Shown here: piece by piece, positions 27,165 through 35,090 of the stretch
How positions within the stretch are numbered: the first letter of the stretch is position 1
Layout of the letters: each line of letters starts with the position of its first letter
From: Zhenhengia yiwuensis
GTDB taxonomy: Bacteria; Bacillota; Clostridia; Lachnospirales; Cellulosilyticaceae
Assembly: GCF_014384995.1 (NCBI RefSeq)
Contig: NZ_JACRSY010000002.1
Location: 155,100 to 219,099, forward strand
Direction of reading: 5' to 3'
DNA: 64,000 nucleotides
Notes under the pieces: model-generated
Databases searched by the model: none
The model's input: the letters and a program-made list of their open reading frames with translations, nothing else
What the model was told of the DNA's origin: nothing
Position numbers and translations under genes: made by a program

Positions 27165-28003
27165 CAGAAATTCTTTATAATCTTATAGATTTTTTATTTC
27201 CCTTTGACTTCTTAAGTATGGAGTTTATGAAAAATGCTTTTTTAGGGATTTTGATTGCAGCACCAATGCTAGGATTACTGAGTACAATGGTTGTTAATCA
27301 AAAAATGGCTTTCTTCTCAGATGCTATAGGGCATAGTGCTTTAACAGGAATAGGTATTGGCGTTTTATTAGGTTTTTCTAATCATACTTTATCCATGCTT
27401 ATTTTAGCAGTTATACTAGGTATGCTTATTGCTTACTTTAGTTATAAGCATCAAGAAACAACAGATACTATTATCGGTATTTTTTCTGCTGGAACAGTAG
27501 CATTAGGTACTATGTTGCTTTCTAGAAATGGTAACTTCAATCAGTATACACATTATCTCATAGGAGATTTATTAAGTATTCAGCTTGAAGATTTAAGGAT
27601 ACTTATTTTAGTAAGTATAGTGGTTCTTGTATTTTGGTATTTTATTTTTAATGATTTGGTTCTTACAAGTCTGAATGTATCTTTAGCTAATAGCAGAGCT
27701 ATTCATACCCTTAGACTTCAAATGTTTTTTACTTGTATTGTAGCAGTTGTAGTTGTTTTATGTATTCCTTGGATCGGTGTCATGCTCATTAATGCTTTTC
27801 TTATTTTACCAGGGGCTATCAGCCGTAATGTAGCACGTAATATGAGACAGTATCATCTTTATTCTATCTTTTTCGCGCTTTTCAGTGGACTTGTAGGCCT
27901 ATGGCTTGCCTATGTATTAGGAACCTCAGCAGGTGCAACCATTGTAGTTGTTATGACTATTTGCTATATTGCGACCTCTCTTGTAAAAAGACTAACATAT
28001 TGA
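27161..28003 (+). CDS. Metal ABC transporter permease (ZnuB-like, ABC-3 family)
   Basis: A 280-residue polytopic membrane protein with about eight helices. The LSDAIGHSAL-like motif (FSDAIGHSALTGIGIG, residues about 50-65) is typical of zinc/manganese permeases. It completes the importer. A strong promoter for the following gene pair overlaps its stop codon. Confidence 0.9.
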   Translation: MTEILYNLIDFLFPFDFLSMEFMKNAFLGILIAAPMLGLLSTMVVNQKMAFFSDAIGHSALTGIGIGVLLGFSNHTLSMLILAVILGMLIAYFSYKHQETTDTIIGIFSAGTVALGTMLLSRNGNFNQYTHYLIGDLLSIQLEDLRILILVSIVVLVFWYFIFNDLVLTSLNVSLANSRAIHTLRLQMFFTCIVAVVVVLCIPWIGVMLINAFLILPGAISRNVARNMRQYHLYSIFFALFSGLVGLWLAYVLGTSAGATIVVVMTICYIATSLVKRLTY

Positions 28004-28028
28004 CATCTTTCTTATACGATTATACAAT
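28000..28028 (+). promoter_or_regulatory. Strong sigma-A promoter for the NifU-like/GGGtGRT pair
   Basis: TTGACA (28000-28005), a 17-base spacer and TACAAT (28023-28028): near consensus. It overlaps the permease stop codon, so the next operon is independently and probably strongly expressed. Confidence 0.8.
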
Positions 28029-28097
28029 AGGGATGGTTGTTAAAAATTTGATTTAAAGCAAGTCTTTAAATCGTTTGAGTAGAAAGGAGTCATAGCG

Positions 28098-28790
28098 ATG
28101 ATGTACTCACATGAAGTAGAACAAATGTGTCCTCTTGCAAAAGGACCTAATCACGGACCAGCTCCAATTCCACAAGAAGGAAGATGGGTTCAGTCTAAAG
28201 AAGTTACAGATATTAGTGGTCTTACACACGGTGTAGGCTGGTGTGCTCCACAACAAGGTGCATGTAAATTAACATTAAACGTTAAAAACGGTATCATTGA
28301 AGAAGCATTAGTTGAAACTATTGGTTGTTCAGGTATGACACACTCTGCAGCGATGGCAGCAGAAATCTTAACTGGTAAAACAATCTTAGAAGCATTAAAT
28401 ACTGACTTAGTATGTGATGCAATCAATACAGCAATGAGAGAATTATTCCTTCAAATCGTATACGGAAGAACTCAAACAGCTTTCTCTGAAGGTGGTCTTC
28501 CAATCGGTGCTGGTCTTGAAGACTTAGGAAAAGGACTTCGTAGCCAAGTTGGTACAATGTACGCAACAACAGCTAAAGGACCAAGATACCTTGAAATGGC
28601 TGAAGGTTATGTAACAAAAATCGGTGTTGATGAAAACAATGAAATCATCGGTTACCAATTCATCCACTTTGGTAAAATGATGGATATGATCAAAAAAGGT
28701 ATGGAACCAGCAGAAGCAATGCAAAAAGCTACAGGTCAATACGGAAGATTCGATGACGCAGCTCGTCAAATCGACCCAAGACACGAGTAA
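28098..28790 (+). CDS. NifU-like iron-sulfur scaffold-type protein of unknown role
   Basis: A 230-residue cytoplasmic protein related to iron-sulfur cluster assembly scaffolds. Conserved cysteines occur in GWCAPQQGACKL (two) and ETIGCSGMTH, resembling NifU/IscU ligand positions. The C-terminal 100 residues are not part of a standard scaffold. It is paired with the GGGtGRT gene, 17 bases downstream, an arrangement I recall from anaerobic clostridia. Codons are richer in C-ending forms (AAC, TTC, ATC) than in neighbouring genes, which suggests high expression. No isc or suf genes adjoin it. Its function is unknown. Confidence 0.75.
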   Translation: MMYSHEVEQMCPLAKGPNHGPAPIPQEGRWVQSKEVTDISGLTHGVGWCAPQQGACKLTLNVKNGIIEEALVETIGCSGMTHSAAMAAEILTGKTILEALNTDLVCDAINTAMRELFLQIVYGRTQTAFSEGGLPIGAGLEDLGKGLRSQVGTMYATTAKGPRYLEMAEGYVTKIGVDENNEIIGYQFIHFGKMMDMIKKGMEPAEAMQKATGQYGRFDDAARQIDPRHE

Positions 28791-28807
28791 GAAGGAGGTG
28801 CAGTAAT

Positions 28808-29809
28808 ATGCCATTATTTGAATCTTATGATAGAAGAATTAACCAAATCAATGCTGTATTAAACCAATACGGTATTAAAGACTTAGATGAAGCAAAAGCT
28901 ATTTGTGATGAAAAAGGTGTAGATGCTTACAACCTTGTAAAAGAAATCCAACCAATCGCTTTCGAAAATGCATGTTGGGCTTACGTAGTAGGTGCAGCTA
29001 TCGCAATTAAAAAAGGTTGTACTTTAGCAGCTGATGCAGCTGAAGCAATCGGTGAAGGTCTTCAAGCTTTCTGTATCCCAGGTTCAGTAGCTGATGATCG
29101 TAAAGTAGGTCTTGGTCATGGTAACTTAGGAGCTATGCTTCTTAGAGAAGAAACTAAATGTTTCGCATTCTTAGCAGGTCACGAATCTTTCGCTGCTGCA
29201 GAAGGTGCTATTGGTATCGCTCGTTCAGCAAACAAAGTTCGTAGCGAAGATTTAAGAGTTATCTTAAATGGTCTTGGAAAAGATGCTGCTCATATTATTT
29301 CTCGTATTAACGGATTTACATATGTTCAAACACAATTCGACTACGCTACAGGTAAAGTAAGTATCGTTAAAGAAACAGCTTACTCAACTGGTGAAAGAGC
29401 TAAAGTACGTTGCTATGGTTCTGACGATGTTCGTGAAGGTGTTGCAATCATGCACTTAGAAGGTGTAGACGTATCTATCACAGGTAACTCTACTAACCCA
29501 ACACGTTTCCAACATCCAGTAGCTGGAACATATAAAAAAGAATGTATTGAACAAGGTAAAAAATACTTCTCAGTAGCTTCAGGCGGTGGTACAGGACGTA
29601 CACTTCACCCAGATAACATGGGCGCAGGTCCTGCTTCATACGGTATGACAGATACAATGGGAAGAATGCACTCAGATGCACAATTTGCAGGTTCTTCTTC
29701 AGTACCAGCTCACGTAGAGATGATGGGACTTATTGGTATGGGTAACAACCCAATGGTAGGTGCTACAGTAGCAGTAGCTGTTGCAATCCAAGAAGCAATG
29801 CAAAAATAA
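28808..29809 (+). CDS. GGGtGRT family protein, function unknown
   Basis: A 333-residue cytoplasmic protein containing the family-defining sequence SGGGTGRTLHPDNMG near residue 260. The family is named for this motif and has no established function. Conserved features include many glycines and histidines (GLGHGNLGAMLL, LAGHESFAAAEGAIG), consistent with a metal- or nucleotide-binding enzyme, which is inference only. The ribosome binding site is GAAGGAGGTGCAG. Codon use matches that of the preceding gene and of efp, suggesting abundant product. Strong hairpins follow. Confidence 0.85.
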   Translation: MPLFESYDRRINQINAVLNQYGIKDLDEAKAICDEKGVDAYNLVKEIQPIAFENACWAYVVGAAIAIKKGCTLAADAAEAIGEGLQAFCIPGSVADDRKVGLGHGNLGAMLLREETKCFAFLAGHESFAAAEGAIGIARSANKVRSEDLRVILNGLGKDAAHIISRINGFTYVQTQFDYATGKVSIVKETAYSTGERAKVRCYGSDDVREGVAIMHLEGVDVSITGNSTNPTRFQHPVAGTYKKECIEQGKKYFSVASGGGTGRTLHPDNMGAGPASYGMTDTMGRMHSDAQFAGSSSVPAHVEMMGLIGMGNNPMVGATVAVAVAIQEAMQK

Positions 29810-29831
29810 GAATTGTATTAAATCTAAAAAA

Positions 29832-29848
29832 CATGTGAGATTCACATG
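29832..29848. repeat. Inverted repeat CATGTGA-N3-TCACATG
   Basis: A perfect 7-bp inverted repeat with a three-base spacer just after the GGGtGRT gene. It has no T-run, so it is not a simple terminator; it could be a protein site or an mRNA-stabilising stem. The 29810-30110 gap otherwise holds two terminators and AT-rich sequence before pilC. Confidence 0.5.
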
Positions 29849-29869
29849 AAATAGAGATAGTACACATAT

Positions 29870-29922
29870 AGTATACAAAAGAGAGGTAGTACCCTTAAGG
29901 TATTACCTCTCTTTTGTATACT
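29870..29922. terminator. Very long terminator hairpin
   Basis: Arms starting AGTATACAAAAGAGAGGTA and ending TACCTCTCTTTTGTATACT are complementary over about 20 bases around a short loop. It is among the most stable stems in the window. The T-run is within the arm (CTCTTTTG). Confidence 0.7.
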
Positions 29923-29962
29923 AGGTAAGGGATATTAGGAGAGCATTATAATACATAAACTG

Positions 29963-30001
29963 AAAAATACCGCTGATAAATTTAAGATCAGTGGTATTTT
30001 T
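29963..30001 (+). terminator. Second intrinsic terminator before the pilus genes
   Basis: AAAAATACCGCTGAT (29963-29977) pairs with ATCAGTGGTATTTTT (29987-30001) with one G-T pair, ending in a T-run. It insulates the pil genes from the strong upstream operon. Confidence 0.75.
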
Positions 30002-30110
30002 ACTTAATGATAAAAATTATTTTTATTTTTATGAATGATTTGAATAATATTGTTAGAATTATGTAATAATTAAATTAAATATGAATTTTAAGAGAAGAGA
30101 AGGGAGAAAA

Positions 30111-31304
30111 GTGAAGCTATTCACATATAAGGCAAAAGATAGTAAGGGGAATATGTATAAGGGGAGTCTGCAGGCAGAAGACAGAGAAGCCTTTTTTAAT
30201 TACTTGCAACAAAAACAAATTTATTGTCTTTCTTACCGAGAAACTAATCATAAAACATTTATAAAAGAATATAGGATTTCTGTAAAACAATTAACGATAT
30301 TCTGTAGACAGTTAGCTATTATGCTAGGATCAGATATACCATTAATTAAGTGCATATATATTTTGTATCAGCAGGAAAAAGAGTTTAAATTTAAAAACAT
30401 TTTACAAAATGTATATGAAGATCTGCAAAAAGGAATTGAATTTTCTCGGAGTTTAAAACTTCAAAAAAGGGCATTTCCTAATTTACTAATTAGTATGATT
30501 AGGTGTGGAGAAGAAAGTGGTACATTAGACTTAATACTAGAAAGAATGGCTAAACATTATGAGAGTGAGAATAAGCTTCAAAATAAGGTGAAAAATGCTA
30601 TGGCTTATCCGATTATTTTAGGAGTTATCTCTTTTTTAGTAATATTAATACTACTGCTTTTAGTAGTGCCTACTTTTGTAGAGATGTTTGCAGATTATGG
30701 GGAATTACCTTTTAGTACACAGCTACTCATGGCTATAAGCAATGGAATAGAAAATTACTGGGGCGTTATCCTTTTAATCAATGTCATTTTACTAGGAACT
30801 TTTAGTCTACTTTTTAAAATGAAAAGTTTTAAGCAATGGATTGATCAAATGAAGTTAACTCTGCCTATTATAGGGAGGTTAAATATCATTATACTAAGTG
30901 CTAGATTTGCAGAGACAACTGCTACACTTTATGCATCAGGAATGTCCTTAATCAGTATTTTAGATACTGTACAAGGGATTATGAATAATATGTATATTCA
31001 TAGTAAGTTAAATCATGTAAAACAAGAGGTAACTAAAGGTGTTGCTTTATCGAATGCCATAAGGCAAGTAGATGTTTTTCCACTTATGCTATCGAGTGTG
31101 ATTTTGATAGGAGAAGAGTCTGGAAGTTTAGAAAAGGCGCTTTATAAGGCAGCTGCTTTTTATCATGAGGAGGCAGAGTCTGCAGTACAGAAGATGGTTA
31201 CTCTATTAGAACCTAGTATGATTATGATTCTAGGGATTATAGTGGCTACTATTATAAGTGCTATTTTACCACCAATGTATGAAATGATGGGGAGTATTGG
31301 ATAA
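30111..31304 (+). CDS. pilC: Type IV pilus inner-membrane platform protein (GspF/PilC family)
   Basis: PilC is the membrane platform on which the assembly ATPase acts. About 397 residues with two T2SSF domains (beginning TIFCRQLAIMLGSDIPLI and ARFAETTATLYASGMSLI), each followed by membrane helices, plus a final C-terminal helix. I choose the GTG at 30111, because AAGGGAG stands four bases upstream and the product then begins KLFTYKAKDSKGN, the normal family start; an ATG at 30081 lacks a ribosome binding site. First gene of the pilCBAD group. Confidence 0.9.
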   Translation: MKLFTYKAKDSKGNMYKGSLQAEDREAFFNYLQQKQIYCLSYRETNHKTFIKEYRISVKQLTIFCRQLAIMLGSDIPLIKCIYILYQQEKEFKFKNILQNVYEDLQKGIEFSRSLKLQKRAFPNLLISMIRCGEESGTLDLILERMAKHYESENKLQNKVKNAMAYPIILGVISFLVILILLLLVVPTFVEMFADYGELPFSTQLLMAISNGIENYWGVILLINVILLGTFSLLFKMKSFKQWIDQMKLTLPIIGRLNIIILSARFAETTATLYASGMSLISILDTVQGIMNNMYIHSKLNHVKQEVTKGVALSNAIRQVDVFPLMLSSVILIGEESGSLEKALYKAAAFYHEEAESAVQKMVTLLEPSMIMILGIIVATIISAILPPMYEMMGSIG

Positions 31305-31357
31305 TAGCAGATTAAAAACTATATAAGGAATTTGCAGTAATGATTAAGGAGTAGAGA

Positions 31358-33049
31358 ATGAATCAAGATTTGAGGATAGAGGAAATACTTGTAGCAGATA
31401 AACTTATTACAAGAAATCAATTAGAAGAAGCCATAAAGTTACAGCAAAAGTTTGATTTGAATAGACCTATAAAAGATTGGCTTGTTAGTCTTGATTATGT
31501 TACTGATAAAGAGATTACTCAGTCTTTAGCAAGATATTTTAGAATACCATATAAGAGTCTAAAAAGGTGTCCCATAGATCAAGAGGTTATTAACTTACTA
31601 GATGAAAAAGTCGTTAGGAAATATGAGGTAGTACCTATTGAAAGAAATGCACATATACTCACTGTAGGCATGACTAATCCTCTTAATCTTTATGCCCTTG
31701 AAGAGATTCGCTTATTAACACATTTAGAAGTTAAGGCAGTAATGTGTACAAAGGCAGATATTGAGGATGTTATAAAATATTATTATAGTGGCAGACAAGC
31801 TTTTATGGCAGTGGAACAACTAAAACAGGAGAGTAGCATAAATAAACTTCCTAAAGTAGATGTATATAATAAGACTGACGAAGAAATTAAGAATGCCCCT
31901 ATTATTAAAGTAGTTAATGGCATTGTTGAGCAAGGCTTGAAATTAGGAGCAAGTGATATTCATATTGAACCAGGAAGAGAGCAGACGCGTGTACGTATGC
32001 GTATAGATGGAGTACTTTATGAAAAGATAACTATTCATAAAAGTTCTCACAGTGACCTTATAACTCGAATTAAAATTATGGCAAATATAAATATTGCAGA
32101 AAAAAGAATTCCTCAAGATGGACGTTTTGAATTCATAAAAAATGGAGAAAAGGTCGATGTACGTGTATCTGTACTTCCTACCATACATGGTGAAAAAGCT
32201 GTTCTAAGAATTTTGAATGTACAAGATAACACAATAACTACAATAGATCAGTTAGGATTATCTGTGTCTGATAAAAAGCTTTTTAATCAAATTATACAAA
32301 GTCCTAATGGCATTATTTTAGTAACAGGCCCTACAGGTAGTGGAAAATCTACAACGCTATATACTATTTTAAGTGAGCGTAATCAAGGTATAGATAATAT
32401 TATTACACTCGAAGATCCAGTAGAAAAAGAAATAGTGGGTATTAATCAGGTGCAAATTAATCCTAAAGCAGGTCTTACCTTTGCTAGTGGTTTGCGTTCT
32501 GTTTTAAGGCAAGACCCAGATGTCATTATGTTAGGGGAAATTCGTGATGCAGAGACAGCTGCTATTGCTACACGTGCAGCTGTTACAGGGCATTTAGTAT
32601 TTAGTACACTTCATACAAATGATGCAGCAAGTACAATTGTTCGTTTAATAGATATGGGTGTTGAACCTTATATGGTTTCAGCTTCTCTTGTAGGAGTTAT
32701 TGCACAAAGGCTTGTTAGAAAAATATGTCCTTACTGTAAAAAAAACTATATGAGTACAGTAGAAGAAATGAAAAAATTAAATTTAGTAGAGCCCAAAAGA
32801 CTCTACAGAGCAGAGGGGTGCCAAACTTGTGGTTTTACAGGTTATAAAGGTAGGACAGCTCTATATGAAATTATTCATGTGAATAGTCATGTGAAACAAA
32901 TGATTAATGAAGGTAAAAAAGTTGAGCAAATAAGAGAATACGCAAGAACGCAGGGAACGACTTTGTTACATGATAATATGAAACAACTGGTATTAGAAGG
33001 AAGTACAACTATGGAGGAATTGATGAAAATTTCATATAGTATGGATTAA
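31358..33049 (+). CDS. pilB: Type IV pilus assembly ATPase (GspE/PilB family)
   Basis: A 563-residue hexameric ATPase that powers pilin polymerisation. It has an N-terminal MshEN-type domain (ILVADKLITRNQLEEAI onward), Walker A GPTGSGKST, an Asp box and Walker B around DPDVIMLGEIRD, a His box (STLHTNDA) and a four-cysteine zinc site (CPYCKK, CQTCGF), which places it in the assembly (PilB) rather than the retraction (PilT) group. No pilT-like gene occurs in the window. It lies 53 bases after pilC. Confidence 0.93.
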   Translation: MNQDLRIEEILVADKLITRNQLEEAIKLQQKFDLNRPIKDWLVSLDYVTDKEITQSLARYFRIPYKSLKRCPIDQEVINLLDEKVVRKYEVVPIERNAHILTVGMTNPLNLYALEEIRLLTHLEVKAVMCTKADIEDVIKYYYSGRQAFMAVEQLKQESSINKLPKVDVYNKTDEEIKNAPIIKVVNGIVEQGLKLGASDIHIEPGREQTRVRMRIDGVLYEKITIHKSSHSDLITRIKIMANINIAEKRIPQDGRFEFIKNGEKVDVRVSVLPTIHGEKAVLRILNVQDNTITTIDQLGLSVSDKKLFNQIIQSPNGIILVTGPTGSGKSTTLYTILSERNQGIDNIITLEDPVEKEIVGINQVQINPKAGLTFASGLRSVLRQDPDVIMLGEIRDAETAAIATRAAVTGHLVFSTLHTNDAASTIVRLIDMGVEPYMVSASLVGVIAQRLVRKICPYCKKNYMSTVEEMKKLNLVEPKRLYRAEGCQTCGFTGYKGRTALYEIIHVNSHVKQMINEGKKVEQIREYARTQGTTLLHDNMKQLVLEGSTTMEELMKISYSMD

Positions 33050-33080
33050 GTATAAGGGTAGGATGTAAAGCAAGGATCTT

Positions 33081-33102
33081 ACTATAGGTATGTAGCTATA
33101 GT
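33081..33102. repeat. Inverted repeat upstream of pilA
   Basis: ACTATAG (33081-33087) and CTATAGT (33096-33102) form a 7-bp inverted repeat with an eight-base spacer, 50 bases before the pilin gene. It may be an operator or a small RNA stem; no known consensus was recognised. Confidence 0.4.
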
Positions 33103-33151
33103 TAGAATAAATAAGCATTTACTATTTTAATAAAAAAGAGAGGTATAATGA

Positions 33152-33613
33152 ATGAAAAAAAATGTAAAAAAGCAAGAGCAGAACGAGAAGGGATTTACTT
33201 TGGTTGAAATGATTGTTGTTATTGCAATTATTGGTATACTGGTTGCTATGATGGCACCATCGTTAGTAGGCTATATCAATAAAGCAAAGATATCTAATAA
33301 CCGTGTTGCAGCTGCAACGATAGGTAGGGCAGCCACAGCTATGTATGCAGAAAATCCTACATTTTTTACTGAAATTAAAGATGAAGGATTTAGAAGTGAT
33401 GGCTTAGAGGAGATGTTAGAAGGACTAAAAGGTGCCTATGCTGTATGGCAAGATGCTTCATCAAAGCAAATAAAAGCTATATATGCACCTGATGAAGCAG
33501 ACCTACCAGATAGTATAAAAGGATGGACTGGTAAGAGTACTGAAACATTAGGAATGTATCCAGAAGAGAGTGAAAGTACAGGCAAAGATGAGAATACACC
33601 GAAAGTAGAATAA
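33152..33613 (+). CDS. pilA: Major type IV pilin (prepilin)
   Basis: A 153-residue prepilin. The leader ends in glycine before FTLVEMIVVIAIIGILVAMM, with Glu at +5 and a long hydrophobic helix: the class III signal cut by prepilin peptidase. The rest is a small soluble head with no cysteines, so no disulfide loop. Length and position directly after pilCB and before pilD make it the probable major pilin. A GAGAGG site stands ahead of the ATG. Confidence 0.9.
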   Translation: MKKNVKKQEQNEKGFTLVEMIVVIAIIGILVAMMAPSLVGYINKAKISNNRVAAATIGRAATAMYAENPTFFTEIKDEGFRSDGLEEMLEGLKGAYAVWQDASSKQIKAIYAPDEADLPDSIKGWTGKSTETLGMYPEESESTGKDENTPKVE

Positions 33614-33621
33614 GTATAAAA

Positions 33622-34287
33622 ATGAATGGAATAATGGGCATTTTTATTTGGATTATAGGATTCATTATAGGGAGTTTGGTAGGTGTATATATGCCAAATG
33701 ATGAAAGTACCTCTTTTAAACTTTATCAATATACCTTTCTCAATGGACTTCTTGCGTGTGCTTATGTGTATAGTTTTTGGTGTTTTGGATGGAGTATAGA
33801 AGTTGTATTAAGTTATGTTTTTATAACGGTGGTATTTATTTTAACTTTAATGGATTGGAAATACATGATTTTACCGACACGTATTATTGTAGTGGGTAGT
33901 ATTGTGGCCATTGTTGGAAAAGGTGCCTTAGCGTATTTGCATCAAGATTGGAGCATTCTCATTCGGAGTCTATTAGGTGGAATGGTAGGTTATGGCGCTG
34001 TAGCCTTAGTGTTTTATCTATGTTTATGGATTTTGAAGAAAGAAGGTATGGGGTATGGAGATGTAAGATATCTAGGGATGATTGGACTCTTTACATCTCC
34101 AAGTTTAGTATTCTTAACACTTTTAATTGGTTCCGTAGTAGGTTCTATTTATGGTTTCGTGCTGTATAGACGTAATAAAGAAAGTTTGGAATTTTGTTTT
34201 GGGCCTTTTTTAAGTATTGGGGCACTCATGAGTCTCTTTTATGGAGAAAGTCTAATTAGCTGGTATATGAATTTATGGATGGTATAA
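33622..34287 (+). CDS. pilD: Prepilin peptidase (A24), lacking the methyltransferase domain
   Basis: A 221-residue polytopic aspartic peptidase that removes prepilin leaders. The two catalytic aspartates are in LMDWKYMILP and GMGYGDVRYLG. The usual N-terminal cytoplasmic loop with paired CXXC cysteines, which binds zinc and belongs to the N-methylation domain, is absent: the first helix is followed directly by MPNDES and the next helix. So it probably cleaves but may not methylate pilins. It follows pilA by 8 bases and ends before a terminator. Confidence 0.85.
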   Translation: MNGIMGIFIWIIGFIIGSLVGVYMPNDESTSFKLYQYTFLNGLLACAYVYSFWCFGWSIEVVLSYVFITVVFILTLMDWKYMILPTRIIVVGSIVAIVGKGALAYLHQDWSILIRSLLGGMVGYGAVALVFYLCLWILKKEGMGYGDVRYLGMIGLFTSPSLVFLTLLIGSVVGSIYGFVLYRRNKESLEFCFGPFLSIGALMSLFYGESLISWYMNLWMV

Positions 34288-34298
34288 AATAAAATTTT

Positions 34299-34336
34299 AA
34301 GTAGATTTTAAGGATTTCCTATAAATCTACTTTTTT
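34299..34336 (+). terminator. Intrinsic terminator closing the pilCBAD operon
   Basis: AAGTAGATTT (34299-34308) pairs with AAATCTACTT (34323-34332), followed by a T-run to 34336. It isolates the next 0.75 kb from the upstream genes. Confidence 0.75.
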
Positions 34337-34453
34337 AATGTGGAAGAAGAGATTTGAAAAATACTATAGGCTTTTTAAACCTAATTTCATTTTTACTTTT
34401 ATCTAATTTGATAGAATTTAAAACTTTTTAAAATTTTACTAGCATTTAGAGTT

Positions 34454-34481
34454 TATAAGGTGTATATATAAGGTATAAGGT
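34454..34481. repeat. Three copies of TATAAGGT
   Basis: The octamer TATAAGGT occurs at 34454-34461, 34467-34474 and 34474-34481, just upstream of the candidate structured RNA. It may be promoter or regulator-binding sequence; TATAAG elements could also serve as -10 boxes. Confidence 0.4.
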
Positions 34482-34499
34482 TAAGTGTTACTTAAAAAT

Positions 34500-34978
34500 A
34501 AATATAAAAGTGTAGATAGACGAGCCCATTCTAGATCAGCTCATCTATCTACGCCACTAGAAATCTATTTTGATATTTTAGTCCCCCTTCTAAAAGACAA
34601 AGTGGATTTCTGGGTACCGCAGGCTTGGTGGTGGCAGCTGAGTTCCATGCGGCATATATATTCTTTGATAAACCTTTTTAAGCCACATTTAATAACTATA
34701 AATTGCAAGCCTCAAGGTAAGCTTAAGGTAATCCTAAGACTAGGCTAGCTGACTCAGGACACTTGCAGTGATACATGCAGTATGCATCCCTTTCACTTAG
34801 AGAACACTGATCATGCAACCAAAGCGAAGTAAGACCTGATGCCGCACCTGACGGTTAGCGCTAAATGGTTAATAAATGCTGTTTAAGCCTTTTAATCAAA
34901 GAATTGCCACATTATAAAAAGTCATCCTAAGTTATGCTCTTATTTTAAGGGGGAGAGCATGCTTAGGGTGGCTTTTTG
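34500..34978 (+). ncRNA. Candidate structured noncoding RNA, class not recognised
   Basis: This stretch between two terminators has no credible protein gene: the longest frame (34485-34748) lacks a ribosome binding site. It is richer in G and C than the flanks and full of pairing. A 14-bp stem with one mismatch joins 34512-34525 and 34539-34552. TGCGGCAT (34648-34655) can pair over 190 bases with ATGCCGCA (34839-34846). CAGTG (34766-34770) pairs with CACTG (34805-34809), enclosing ATGCA-GTA-TGCAT. A strong terminator ends it. No tmRNA, RNase P, SRP or c-di-GMP riboswitch signature was seen. The strand is inferred from the terminator and neighbours. Confidence 0.55.
34916..34978 (+). terminator. 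Strong intrinsic terminator ending the candidate RNA
   Basis: AAAAGTCATCCTAAG...ATGCTCT pairs with AGAGCAT..TTAGGGTGGCTTTTT with small bulges, followed by a T-run. No gene precedes it, which implies that a nonprotein transcript ends here. From 34979 to 35090 only AT-rich leader sequence of the next pilus genes is seen. Confidence 0.75.
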
Positions 34979-35090
34979 TGTTTTTGAGAAAAATATAAAA
35001 AATAGGAGTATGAAAGTATATTTTGAAGTTATTTAGGTAATAGTTCTAAAGTAGGAAAGGGGTGTAGGGTAAGATGTGAGAAGGAGCAAG

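Noticed and set aside
34485..34748. 87-residue frame in the pilus-locus gap
   Set aside because: GTG start without ribosome binding site, no family-like pattern, and it overlaps strong RNA stems; the region fits a noncoding RNA better.
34500..34978. RNase P RNA, tmRNA, SRP RNA or c-di-GMP riboswitch
   Set aside because: None of the conserved cores of these RNAs (GAGGAAAGTCC-type, tRNA-like tail, GGAAGG loop, GEMM core) is visible on either strand.
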